Both the position numbers and the translations under genes were made by a program. The notes under the pieces were generated by a model. The model was given only the letters and a program-made list of their open reading frames with translations, was not told the DNA's origin and ran no database searches. Positions 39,263 through 47,656 of a stretch of DNA of 64,000 nucleotides are shown here, piece by piece (position 1 is the stretch's first letter; each line of letters begins with the position of its first letter). Source of the stretch: Rhodopseudomonas palustris JSC-3b (lineage in GTDB: Bacteria; Pseudomonadota; Alphaproteobacteria; Rhizobiales; Xanthobacteraceae); contig KI632513.1 in the NCBI GenBank assembly GCA_000504425.1, positions 3,797,510 through 3,861,509 on the forward strand, written 5' to 3'.

Positions 39263-40024
39263 TTAGCCGCGCTTGCGTGAGAAGAACTGCGTGAACGCCG
39301 CCATCGCTTCCTTGGAGCGCATCCGCTCGCTGAACAGCTGGCCTTCTTCGTCGATGCGGCGAGTGATCTCATCCGGCGCCGGCCGCAGCAGGCTGCGCGA
39401 AATCGCCACCGCTTCGGCGGGCAGCGCGCAGATTTCCGCCGCGACCTTGCGGGTCGCTTCCTCGAGCTGATCGGGCGCCACCACTTCGTTGACAAAGCCG
39501 GCGGTGCGCGCCGCCTCGGCGCCGATCGAGCGGCCCATCACCAGCGTTTCGAAGGCGCGATGGTGGCCGAGCGAATGCGGCATCAGCAGGCTGGAGGCGC
39601 CTTCCGGCACCAGGCCGAGCTTGACGAACGGCGTCGAGAACGAGGCGTTGCTGGTGGCCAGCACGTAGTCGCAGTGGAACAGCATGGTGGTGCCGATGCC
39701 GATCGCCAGCCCGTCGACGGCGGCGATCAGCGGCTTGGTGTTGTTGGCCAGCGCGTACAGAAACTGGGTCGCGGTGGTCTCGCGCGGCATGCTGCCCTGG
39801 GCAATGCCGGCCTTCATGAAGTCTTCCAGGTCATTGCCCGCGGTGAAGATGCCGTTCGAGCCGGTGATCACCAGACAGCGAATCGAGCTGTCTTCCTGAG
39901 CGGCGTCGATTGCGTCGCTCATCATGCGGTACATGCCCTGGGTCAGCGCGTTCTTCTTCTCAGGACGTTGCAGCGTGATGAACCGCGTCGCGTCCTGATC
40001 CGTGACGGTGAGGTGGCCTGGCAT
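39263..40024 (-). CDS. Enoyl-CoA hydratase/isomerase family protein
   Basis: Crotonase-fold protein of 253 residues. Typical features are ITGSNGIFTAGNDLEDF (oxyanion-hole strand), AAVDGLAIGIGTTMLFHCD and FSTPFVKLGLVPEGASS, which carries one of the catalytic glutamates. An active beta-oxidation enzyme is likely; substrate chain length is not deducible. AGGAGGAAGACCG gives a strong ribosome site. It is followed from the same strand by the acyl-CoA dehydrogenase gene 59 bases upstream, so the pair probably forms a fatty-acid degradation operon. Confidence 0.92.
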   Translation of the reverse strand: MPGHLTVTDQDATRFITLQRPEKKNALTQGMYRMMSDAIDAAQEDSSIRCLVITGSNGIFTAGNDLEDFMKAGIAQGSMPRETTATQFLYALANNTKPLIAAVDGLAIGIGTTMLFHCDYVLATSNASFSTPFVKLGLVPEGASSLLMPHSLGHHRAFETLVMGRSIGAEAARTAGFVNEVVAPDQLEEATRKVAAEICALPAEAVAISRSLLRPAPDEITRRIDEEGQLFSERMRSKEAMAAFTQFFSRKRG

Positions 40025-40083
40025 CGGTCTTCCTCCTAAAGAACGGCATTGCGCCGGGTGTTGAAGGCGTTGGTCGGGGTCGA

Positions 40084-41865
40084 TCAGGCCAAGAGCACCG
40101 CGTCGGCGCCGGTGACGGCGTCAGCGCCCTCGGTCACGGTCCGTTCGAGCGCGGTGGCCTGTACGGTGACGTTTTCGGCGAAGAACCGCGCCAGCGTCAC
40201 ATAACGCTGCGCATCGCCGATGCCCTCCAGCGTGCGCGCCGCCAGCGCTTCGCTGGCCAGCATGCAGCCGCCGAGCGCCGAGCCGAACAGCCGCAGATAG
40301 GGCGTGGCGCCGGCCAGCGCGTCATTGGGCTGGTTGGGTAGCCGCTGCAACAGCCAGTTCGAGGCGCGCTCCAGCGCGGCCAGACCCTCGCGCAGCTTGG
40401 CCGCGGTCGAGCCGAACGCGGGATCATTCGAGGCTTCGACCTCATCGACAATCGCCGACAATTCGCCGAGCAGCGCCCACACCGCTTCGCCGCCATTGGG
40501 CGCAAGCTTGCGGGTCACGAGGTCGATCGCCTGAATGCCGTTGGTGCCCTCATAGATCGGGGTGATACGGGCATCGCGCAGATGCTGGGCGGCGCCGGTC
40601 TCTTCGATGAAGCCCATGCCGCCATGGATCTGCACGCCGAGCGAGGCGACCTCGTTGCCGATGTCGGTCGAAAACGCCTTGGCGATCGGGGTCAGCAGCG
40701 CGGCGCGGGTCGCGGCCGCGGCCTTCACCGCCGGATCGGAGGCGCGGAACGACACGTCGAGCGCCACCGCGGTGGCGTAGCTGATGGTGCGCGCCGCAGC
40801 GGTCAAAGCGCGCATCTGCAGCAGCATGCGCTTGACGTCCGGGTGCACGATGATCGGGTCGGACTTGCTCGGCTTCTCGCCGACCGCGCGGCCCTGCTTG
40901 CGCTCCTGGGCGAAGGCCAGCGCCTGCTGATAGGCACGATCGGCAAGGCCGACGCCCTCCAGGCCGACGCACAGCCGCGCCTGGTTCATCATCGTGAACA
41001 TGCACTGCATGCCGCGGTTTTCTTCGCCGATCAGATAGCCGATCGCGCCGCCATTATCGCCCATGGTCATGGTGCAGGTCGGGGCGGCGTGCATGCCGAG
41101 CTTGTGCTCGATGCCCGAGCAATAGATGTCGTTGCGGGCGCCGAGCGAGCCGTCGGCGTTGACCAGGAATTTCGGGATCAGGAACAGCGAGATGCCCTTG
41201 GTGCCGGCCGGGGCATCGGGCAGCCGCGCGAGCACGAAATGAACGATGTTATCGGTCATGTCGTGTTCGCCATAGGTGATGAAGATCTTGGTGCCGAACA
41301 CCCGGTAGCTGCCGTCATCGGCGCGTTCGGCGCGGGCGCGCAGCGCGCCGACGTCGGAACCAGCCTGCGGCTCGGTGAGCTGCATGGTGCCGGTCCATTC
41401 GCCGGAGATCAGCTTTTCCAGATAGATGTTCTTCAGTTCCTCGCTGCCATGGGCGTCGAGCGCCTCGATCGCCGACAGCGTCAGCAGCGGGCACAGGCCG
41501 AACGCGACGTTCGAGGCCGCCCAGATCTCGGTGCAGACCGCGTTCAGCGCCAGCGGCAGGCCTTGGCCGCCATAGGCCTCGGCGCCCGACACCGCGTTCC
41601 AGCCGGCGGCGATCCAGCGCTGATAGGCGTCGGGCCAGCCGGGCGAGGTGGTGACCTTGCCGTCCTGCAGCTTGATGCCGTTGCTGTCGCCGACCCGGTT
41701 CAGCGGCGCCAGCACTTCCGAGGCGAAACGGCCGGCTTCTTCCAATACCGCCGCGGTGATCTCGCTGTCATAATTGCCATAATGGCCGGCCGCCACCGCG
41801 GCATTCAGCCCGGCGCCATGGTTCAGGGCCAGCAGCATGTCGTTGATCGGGGCGCGGTAGGTCAT
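40084..41865 (-). CDS. Acyl-CoA dehydrogenase (DmdC-like, large type)
   Basis: Flavin-dependent dehydrogenase of 593 residues, longer than the common 380-residue forms because of an N-terminal helical extension and a C-terminal acyl-CoA dehydrogenase-like domain, as in the DmdC/AidB-like group. Family segments are MQLTEPQAGSDVGALR (FAD site), NIVHFVLARLPDAPAG, the SLGVQIHGGMGFIEETGAAQHLRDARI helix and IYEGTNGIQAIDL with the likely catalytic glutamate. ATG 41865 is taken because the family begins MTYRAPINDM. Probably co-transcribed with the following enoyl-CoA hydratase gene. Confidence 0.92.
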   Translation of the reverse strand: MTYRAPINDMLLALNHGAGLNAAVAAGHYGNYDSEITAAVLEEAGRFASEVLAPLNRVGDSNGIKLQDGKVTTSPGWPDAYQRWIAAGWNAVSGAEAYGGQGLPLALNAVCTEIWAASNVAFGLCPLLTLSAIEALDAHGSEELKNIYLEKLISGEWTGTMQLTEPQAGSDVGALRARAERADDGSYRVFGTKIFITYGEHDMTDNIVHFVLARLPDAPAGTKGISLFLIPKFLVNADGSLGARNDIYCSGIEHKLGMHAAPTCTMTMGDNGGAIGYLIGEENRGMQCMFTMMNQARLCVGLEGVGLADRAYQQALAFAQERKQGRAVGEKPSKSDPIIVHPDVKRMLLQMRALTAAARTISYATAVALDVSFRASDPAVKAAAATRAALLTPIAKAFSTDIGNEVASLGVQIHGGMGFIEETGAAQHLRDARITPIYEGTNGIQAIDLVTRKLAPNGGEAVWALLGELSAIVDEVEASNDPAFGSTAAKLREGLAALERASNWLLQRLPNQPNDALAGATPYLRLFGSALGGCMLASEALAARTLEGIGDAQRYVTLARFFAENVTVQATALERTVTEGADAVTGADAVLLA

Positions 41866-42061
41866 GGCGTTGTCTCGCTCACTTGGGAAATTGCTGGGCG
41901 CCGTCATCCCACGAAACCGCATTGCTCTCAACTGGCAGGCGTAACGATCGGTAGGGGATGGCCAGCGGAAGTGGTTGAAATAGCCCGGCGCAGTCGATAG
42001 ACCGGCAGCGCTTCGCGGGATTCCGCGCCGGCCCTGCGGCCGCGCGGCCTGCAGCTGGTAT

Positions 42062-42136
42062 TGGGGCGTAGCCAAGCGGTAAGGCAGGGGATTTTGATTC
42101 CCCCATGCGGAGGTTCGATCCCTCCCGCCCCAGCCA
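42062..42136 (+). tRNA. tRNA-Gln (anticodon TTG)
   Basis: Acceptor stem TGGGGCG / CGCCCCA pairs perfectly with discriminator G and encoded CCA, 75 bases in all. D arm (AGCCAAGCGGTAAGGCA), anticodon stem GGGGA/TCCCC with loop TTTTGAT (anticodon TTG) and T arm GGAGGTTCGATCCCTCC are clear. An integrase gene begins 97 bases downstream, so its 3' end is the probable integration site of the island that follows. Confidence 0.97.
42100..42136 (+). other. Candidate attachment site (attL) in the tRNA-Gln 3' end
   Basis: Tyrosine-recombinase elements usually recombine in the T-arm and acceptor 3' half of a tRNA gene. Everything downstream changes in gene content (integrase, defence, mobilisation), and gene content upstream is core. 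The exact core sequence cannot be fixed because no second copy of this segment appears in the window. Confidence 0.5.
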
Positions 42137-42233
42137 TTCGAAGTTAACTAACTGAAAACTATGGCGAATTTGGCCTGGGTGGGGCGCTGTCTCACAGCGT
42201 TGCGGCACATGACTGCTTCACACGAGGCACCTC

Positions 42234-44231
42234 ATGCGGGCGGCGAACCATCTCTGGCGAAGAAAAGCCATGTATTACTGGCGGCGGCGTCTTCCGAACG
42301 CGCTCGCCAGCTGGTTTCATAAACGGCACCTTTTCCTGAGCCTGCAAACGCCGGACCCCGTCTTCGCCCGGCGGCTGGTGGTCCTGTTGGACGCACAGCT
42401 GGAGGAGATCGTGACGGCATACGAGAATGGCAACCTGCACCTGACGTCGCATCAGGCGGATGGCGTCCTGCGTGCCGTCGTGACCAAGCATCTGGACAAG
42501 CTGGAGCGTCTGTCGGCCGCTGCGAAATCCTTCCCGGATTTCGACGCCTCGCAAGCTGAGCGCGACGACCAAAGGGCCGCTTGGGCCTATCGATTGCTGT
42601 CTGCGCAGGGCGCATCAGCCACCGTTCGTCCGACCGACGAAGAGCAGATGTCGGCGGACGGGTTAACGGCGAAGGATATCACGGCCGTTCAAGATCATTT
42701 GGCCCTGCTTCGGCGCAATCGGCTGGTGCCCACAAGACACGATGTCTTGCAGGAATTGCTTATCGCCAACGATGCGTTTCCTACCGCCAGCAATATGGCG
42801 CTCGCGCAAGACGTGTATTTTCGAGGGATGTCGATCGCGCTCTCCCAATCGGCGCGGCGATACGGCGGCAAGTTCGTCGAGGCGGAAGACTTCGTTGCTC
42901 AAATCTTCAAGGATCGAGCAAACAGCGCGCGAGAATGTGAGCCTTGCGTGCATGCACCTTCGGAAGAGCCGCGCACGGCTTGTTCTGAGCCGGTTGTTGC
43001 GACGTCGGACGTCGAACCCTCGTCAGAGCCGAACGGCGTTAATGATCGGTTCGGGGCGATGGCTAGTGCTTTGATCAGCAAGAGATCCAGGTCAGAGCGC
43101 TGGTCGCCGAAAACCGAAAGCCAAGCCGATCAGATCTTTGCGCTGCTCGCGAAGTTCATGAAGGAGGAGCGATCGATCACCCGCATGGGGCAGGTCAGGC
43201 AGAAAGATCTTGCCTCCTTTGTGAACTTTCTGGAAGCGGAGATCTACAAGCACCACGGCAAGAGCGAAAAGGACCGCCATCGCTCGATCGCGGAGATGCG
43301 CGTTATCGCATTTTCGAAACCTGAAGCACTTCGGGGTGTCGAGGCTGGAACGCTGAACCGCCACCTTACGTTCATCGAACAACTATTCGACTTTGCGGAA
43401 GCCGAGGGCGCCGACCTCGACCCGAAGCTCAAAATCGCCAAGCTGCGCGCTATTGATAGTACGGCGGAGCGCGAACGGGATGAGCGGCGCAAACTGTCGC
43501 TGGCGAAGATCGAAAATCTGTTCATACAGCCGCCGTTCGTGAATTGTCTGGCCTGGGATCGCCAGGACGAGCCGGGTGTCGATGGGCAGTCACTCGTGTT
43601 TCACGGGGCGCTGTATTTCATTCCCATGTTGATCTTCTATGGTGGCGGGCGCCGCGAAGAATATTGCGGGCTGATGGTCGACGACGTGATTACCGACAAT
43701 GGGCCGTATGCTTACTTGCACATCGCAAAGAACAAGATCAGGCGTATCAAGAACGCCCAATCCAAACGTAACATTGTGCTCCACCCCGAAGTCATTCGAC
43801 TTGGCTTTTTACGGTACGTTGAGCAAATCAAATCGCTTGGGTGCAATTTGGTATTTCCTGATCTCTATTCGCCAACGAGTCGATCTCCTCTCGGAAACAG
43901 GTTTTACAAGCTATTCAAGCCGGTCTTGATCAGGGCCGACATCACCGAAGACGGGTTGGGTTCGCATGCTATCCGACATGCTTTTGGGGCCATTCTCAAG
44001 AAGAAGGAAGTTCGTGAAGAACTTCGCGCAGACCTGCTCGGGCACCGCGGCAAGACCGAAACTTCTGAGCGCTACTGCGAAGCCACCGAAATTGCTGCGA
44101 TGTACAAACTTGTCTGCAAAATCCCGCCCATGACAAGGCATATAATCGCTCGCCCGATCAATCTCCCGCAATGGCTGGTTAGGAAGGAAGCGCCGCCGTT
44201 TTCTCATCCGACGCGTTCAAAGCGCGCTTGA
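42234..44231 (+). CDS. Tyrosine site-specific recombinase (island integrase)
   Basis: A 665-residue integrase, long for the family. The N-terminal part (from about residue 8, RRKAMYYWRRRLPNAL) resembles the DUF6538-type head of island integrases. A core-binding region lies at about 285-400. The catalytic domain follows, with the first arginine in GGGRREEYCG (about 473), HAIRH with R581 (H578), LGH with H604 and the nucleophile Y614 in SERYCE. All catalytic residues are present, so the element may still move. It lies 97 bases after tRNA-Gln, as expected for the integrase of an element inserted there. Only six bases separate its stop from the converging HerA gene. Confidence 0.94.
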   Translation: MRAANHLWRRKAMYYWRRRLPNALASWFHKRHLFLSLQTPDPVFARRLVVLLDAQLEEIVTAYENGNLHLTSHQADGVLRAVVTKHLDKLERLSAAAKSFPDFDASQAERDDQRAAWAYRLLSAQGASATVRPTDEEQMSADGLTAKDITAVQDHLALLRRNRLVPTRHDVLQELLIANDAFPTASNMALAQDVYFRGMSIALSQSARRYGGKFVEAEDFVAQIFKDRANSARECEPCVHAPSEEPRTACSEPVVATSDVEPSSEPNGVNDRFGAMASALISKRSRSERWSPKTESQADQIFALLAKFMKEERSITRMGQVRQKDLASFVNFLEAEIYKHHGKSEKDRHRSIAEMRVIAFSKPEALRGVEAGTLNRHLTFIEQLFDFAEAEGADLDPKLKIAKLRAIDSTAERERDERRKLSLAKIENLFIQPPFVNCLAWDRQDEPGVDGQSLVFHGALYFIPMLIFYGGGRREEYCGLMVDDVITDNGPYAYLHIAKNKIRRIKNAQSKRNIVLHPEVIRLGFLRYVEQIKSLGCNLVFPDLYSPTSRSPLGNRFYKLFKPVLIRADITEDGLGSHAIRHAFGAILKKKEVREELRADLLGHRGKTETSERYCEATEIAAMYKLVCKIPPMTRHIIARPINLPQWLVRKEAPPFSHPTRSKRA

Positions 44232-44237
44232 GTGCAA

Positions 44238-46256
44238 TTAGTTGTGCGCGATCGGTTGTTCGTTAGGTGCCACAGCATCGGGCTGCTGAGGTGTGAGGCG
44301 AATGTTGGCGGGCCGACCTTCTTCATGGAACCACAGGTCGATCACGGCGGCGTCGTCGCTATTCGGCCGCGGTGATGCTTCGCGGACTTTGAATGTCGTT
44401 GGAAGATTGACCGATGTTCCAAATACTAGGGCATGCTGCCGAGGAAGAGACGGTAACCGTTTCAGAACGGCCTCCGAAATGAAGGGCGTCATTTGTCTAA
44501 TCTGGGAGAGATCGTCGGGATTTTGGATGCGGTGAACCAAGAAATTGGAGCATTGACTTAGAACTGTCTTCGAAATCTCGCTCGGACGCTGGGACGCCAG
44601 GAGCACGAACATGCCGTACTTCCGGCCTTCCTTTGCAATTCGCTCGAAGATCTTGGTAGCATCGATGGAGAACCGCGAAGGTGTAGAGGCGACATACCTG
44701 TGAGCCTCTTCGAGGAGTAAATGTATTGGGAAGCGGTTTCGTGGCTCTGCGCGACGAAGAAATCGAAATAGCATGCGTGCAATGACCGCGCTGACGAGCT
44801 CAACGATTTCATCCTCGACCGCATTCAGGTCGATAATGATGACTTGATCGCGTTTGGCGAACGTTCCGCCAGTTGTCCTTTCTAGACCGACAATATTGGT
44901 CAAGAACTCCAGGTCGCTTACGGCCCTAGCGACGTCCGCCCCTTCGTGACGCAGAAAGGCATATTCCGTCCGCTCCTGCAGAGATCGGAGCCGCGTTACC
45001 ATAGCAGAGCAATAATCGCGGATTTGACGGTTGCCGTGGGCTTCTTCGTAGAGAATTGCGAAATCCAGACATTCGTGCAGTTCTTCAAACGAGAACGGCG
45101 TGCGGTTGTAGGCTGGTAGTGGGGCATCCTCCCGGAGTTTCTTTCGTATTTCATCTAGAAATGCCGATTGATTGTTGCCAGAAAAATTCCCGTACTGAAA
45201 GTTGGGGCTGAACCGGTTCAGCAGCGCCATATTCAGATCGTTCGTCGGGTACTTCTGGAGAAGGGAAACGACCCGCTGAAATTTCGATACGGGGGAGTCG
45301 CCATCTGCCCCTCGAAAGCACTCAATGATGCAGGTGGCGACAAAGTGCTCGCGCAGCGCCAGAGCTTCTGGCGTATTGGCATGAAAGAGACTTGTCAGAC
45401 CTAACGCCGTCCTAAGGACCGGCAGTTGTGTTCGCTCGCTGGCTTGCAAGAGCAGTTCCCATTCTGCCATCTCCAGGAACCAGTGCGGCATCCGGAAGCC
45501 TGCCGCCGTGCCGTCGAGGACGACGCGCTTGACCCCGATGGCTCCCTCCTTCGCGGACGCGGCCAGAGCGGCGTGATATTCGCCATTGACGTCGAAGACG
45601 ACGAAGGTCGCGCCGCGAGCGTGATGCTCCTCCGGCTTGCTGAAAAGGGACTGCAAAACAGAGGCGACCGTGCAGGACTTACCGCTGCCGGTATTGCCCA
45701 GGACGGCGACATGGCCGCCGAAGAACTCGTTCAGCCGGACCTTGATGTCGTAGTTCTCGAACACCACCGACTTGCCGATGGGCAGAACCCGATAGCGCGT
45801 GGCCCCTTCGGGTTCGCAGGCGCCGCCACCCGGGCCGACTGACGGCTCGACGGCCGCCTCGGTCTCGAAGATGCGATCGAGTTCGTCATCCAGTGCATAG
45901 AGTGCGTCCGCATACAGAGACGGGAAAACCGACACACCGAAACGGAACGCGCCGCCACGCATCGGCAACATGCCGACCGGCACCACGTCCAGATATTTTG
46001 AGGAGCCGGCACGATCGAAGTCGCCTCGCTCGGAGGGAGTGCTCGCGTCACGCTCACGCAGGCCGACAACCTCGACCACGACATATTCCGACTGCGACGG
46101 AATCATCAGGAACGATCCCAGCCGCGCCACATAGTGCACGTCGTCGAAGCCAACGACCGTGAAGTTGTCGGTGCCGACGTGCATTTCGACGACAAAGCGG
46201 TCGGCCGCGACCGAGACCACCTTGCCGATCGCGCGCTTGCGATCGTCGTGGCTCAT
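44238..46256 (-). CDS. HerA-type AAA ATPase/helicase of a SIR2-HerA defence module
   Basis: A 672-residue FtsK/HerA-superfamily motor. An N-terminal HAS-barrel-like region (about 1-65) is followed by the RecA-like core with Walker A GNTGSGKS (187-194), Walker B LLLEEAHRY with the glutamates at about 516-517, and the later ASQRPSEISKTVLSQCSNF and HRIQNPDD segments typical of HerA. HerA proteins form hexameric rings acting on DNA. Its ATG overlaps the SIR2 stop by four bases, so the two proteins are made together. SIR2-HerA pairs are known anti-phage systems in which the ATPase ring and the SIR2 NADase form a complex. No NurA nuclease partner is present. Confidence 0.9.
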   Translation of the reverse strand: MSHDDRKRAIGKVVSVAADRFVVEMHVGTDNFTVVGFDDVHYVARLGSFLMIPSQSEYVVVEVVGLRERDASTPSERGDFDRAGSSKYLDVVPVGMLPMRGGAFRFGVSVFPSLYADALYALDDELDRIFETEAAVEPSVGPGGGACEPEGATRYRVLPIGKSVVFENYDIKVRLNEFFGGHVAVLGNTGSGKSCTVASVLQSLFSKPEEHHARGATFVVFDVNGEYHAALAASAKEGAIGVKRVVLDGTAAGFRMPHWFLEMAEWELLLQASERTQLPVLRTALGLTSLFHANTPEALALREHFVATCIIECFRGADGDSPVSKFQRVVSLLQKYPTNDLNMALLNRFSPNFQYGNFSGNNQSAFLDEIRKKLREDAPLPAYNRTPFSFEELHECLDFAILYEEAHGNRQIRDYCSAMVTRLRSLQERTEYAFLRHEGADVARAVSDLEFLTNIVGLERTTGGTFAKRDQVIIIDLNAVEDEIVELVSAVIARMLFRFLRRAEPRNRFPIHLLLEEAHRYVASTPSRFSIDATKIFERIAKEGRKYGMFVLLASQRPSEISKTVLSQCSNFLVHRIQNPDDLSQIRQMTPFISEAVLKRLPSLPRQHALVFGTSVNLPTTFKVREASPRPNSDDAAVIDLWFHEEGRPANIRLTPQQPDAVAPNEQPIAHN

Positions 46257-47575
46257 GCCTCGCCATCCTTTGTCTCGTCGTTCCTTCTCGGCGCCAGCTC
46301 GGTCAACACCTTGCGAACGGCGTCATCGATCCTGTCGCTGGGACGCTGCGGCATGAAATGCTCGACGATCGAGTCGAAGTAGTGCGCCTTCGTCCCTTCG
46401 GTAGGACCGTCGCCTCCAATGATCCAAATGCGCGGGTCGCGTAGTGCCCGCAGCTTGGCGATCTCGCCGCCCGTATCCAGCGCCGCGAAGATCACCAGGC
46501 GGAACGTCGGAATCGTTAGTGCTTGATAGATGATGTTGTTCAGGTGCTCATCACCGAAGGCATAGCCCGCCGTAATGAGAACGCTCTGCTCACGCACGAT
46601 CCGGGACTGAAATTCCCGGAACAGGTCCGCGTAGGGCGAGCCGAGCGAAGAGTTCTGCTTCGCTGGCGTCGGATAGATCAGCATCTGGTTCGTGGATTCC
46701 GGCGGCCAGACTTCCTTGATCGGGAACAGGCCATGATTGTCCTCGGTCCAAGTGACCGAACCGTGCAATTTGCAGAGATAGACGAAGGCGTCGACGGCGG
46801 TCCACTTGCGGCTGGCAACGTCGAGTTGTTCGGCCAGGGCGTAGCGGAAAATCGCTGGGTTGAAGCGACGTTCCACGACGCCGGAAAAGCCGTTGGCATA
46901 GGGAATGCCCAGGCGATCCATCGCCAATTCGCTGAAATGATCGTAGTTGGTCGTGAACACCCACGGCCGGGGCAAGGACCGATCTCGCAGGACCAGCTTC
47001 TTGTAAAATCGCTCGTATAGGTCGCGCACTGTGGTGTCGCCCGCCGTGGCGAAGGCCCCTTGGGTGACACGGATCCATAGGAAGTCCTGGACCTTCTTAA
47101 TGATGCCGTCGAGAACAGCGCGGTACGGGTGAAGATCGGGATTTTCGCTCTGGCGCAGCACGAACCGCTGAGCGAATAGCACCTCCATCAAGCGTTCCAG
47201 GTTACGGCTGTAATCCTTCGCCAGGTTGATCCCGAGCGCATCGAGATAGTCGAGTTCGCCCTTGGTCAGCCGCCAAGGAGCCGGGGCAGCACCGACGACC
47301 GGCGGATCACCGTAGAATCCCGCCGCCCGCGCCTCGAACGTTTCTCCGCAAAACTCCTTGGCCAGGGGCGCCATGGTCGCAACGCCAACTTCCTTTTTGT
47401 CCTTCAACAGGGAGGAACATCCAGCGCCGAGCAAAAACGCAATATTCTTCGCGTTCATGGCCTCGGAGATCGCCTGGCGGGCGCTCTCGCCCCCCTTGTT
47501 CCAGTCAAGGTCTGAGGGTTCGGCATCGCCGTTCCGCAAGAACTGGAATTTGCGCTCTTCGCTTTCCTCGCCCAT
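46253..47575 (-). CDS. SIR2-family NAD-consuming protein of a SIR2-HerA module
   Basis: A 440-residue SIR2-like (sirtuin-fold) protein. The NAD-binding GAGCS begins at residue 50, FTTNYD (207-212) holds the conserved Asn/Asp and the likely catalytic H271 is in KLHGSVTW, so NAD hydrolysis should be possible. SIR2 proteins of this kind deplete NAD+ on infection. It is followed by herA with a 4-base overlap. The Res gene stops 81 bases upstream with no terminator visible between, so transcription may run through from the restriction module. The expected outcome is abortive infection. That role follows from the family and is not shown by the sequence itself. Confidence 0.9.
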   Translation of the reverse strand: MGEESEERKFQFLRNGDAEPSDLDWNKGGESARQAISEAMNAKNIAFLLGAGCSSLLKDKKEVGVATMAPLAKEFCGETFEARAAGFYGDPPVVGAAPAPWRLTKGELDYLDALGINLAKDYSRNLERLMEVLFAQRFVLRQSENPDLHPYRAVLDGIIKKVQDFLWIRVTQGAFATAGDTTVRDLYERFYKKLVLRDRSLPRPWVFTTNYDHFSELAMDRLGIPYANGFSGVVERRFNPAIFRYALAEQLDVASRKWTAVDAFVYLCKLHGSVTWTEDNHGLFPIKEVWPPESTNQMLIYPTPAKQNSSLGSPYADLFREFQSRIVREQSVLITAGYAFGDEHLNNIIYQALTIPTFRLVIFAALDTGGEIAKLRALRDPRIWIIGGDGPTEGTKAHYFDSIVEHFMPQRPSDRIDDAVRKVLTELAPRRNDETKDGEA

Positions 47576-47656
47576 CTATTTCCCTTCCCCACGCCCTTGA
47601 CCGGTGCGTTCTGGCTCGCCTATGGAGTCAGGAGCCTCCGCCATTTTGGATTGGCT

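Noticed and set aside
40582-42000. 472-codon plus-strand frame opposite the acyl-CoA dehydrogenase gene
   Set aside because: Shadow of the dehydrogenase; composition mirrors its codon bias.
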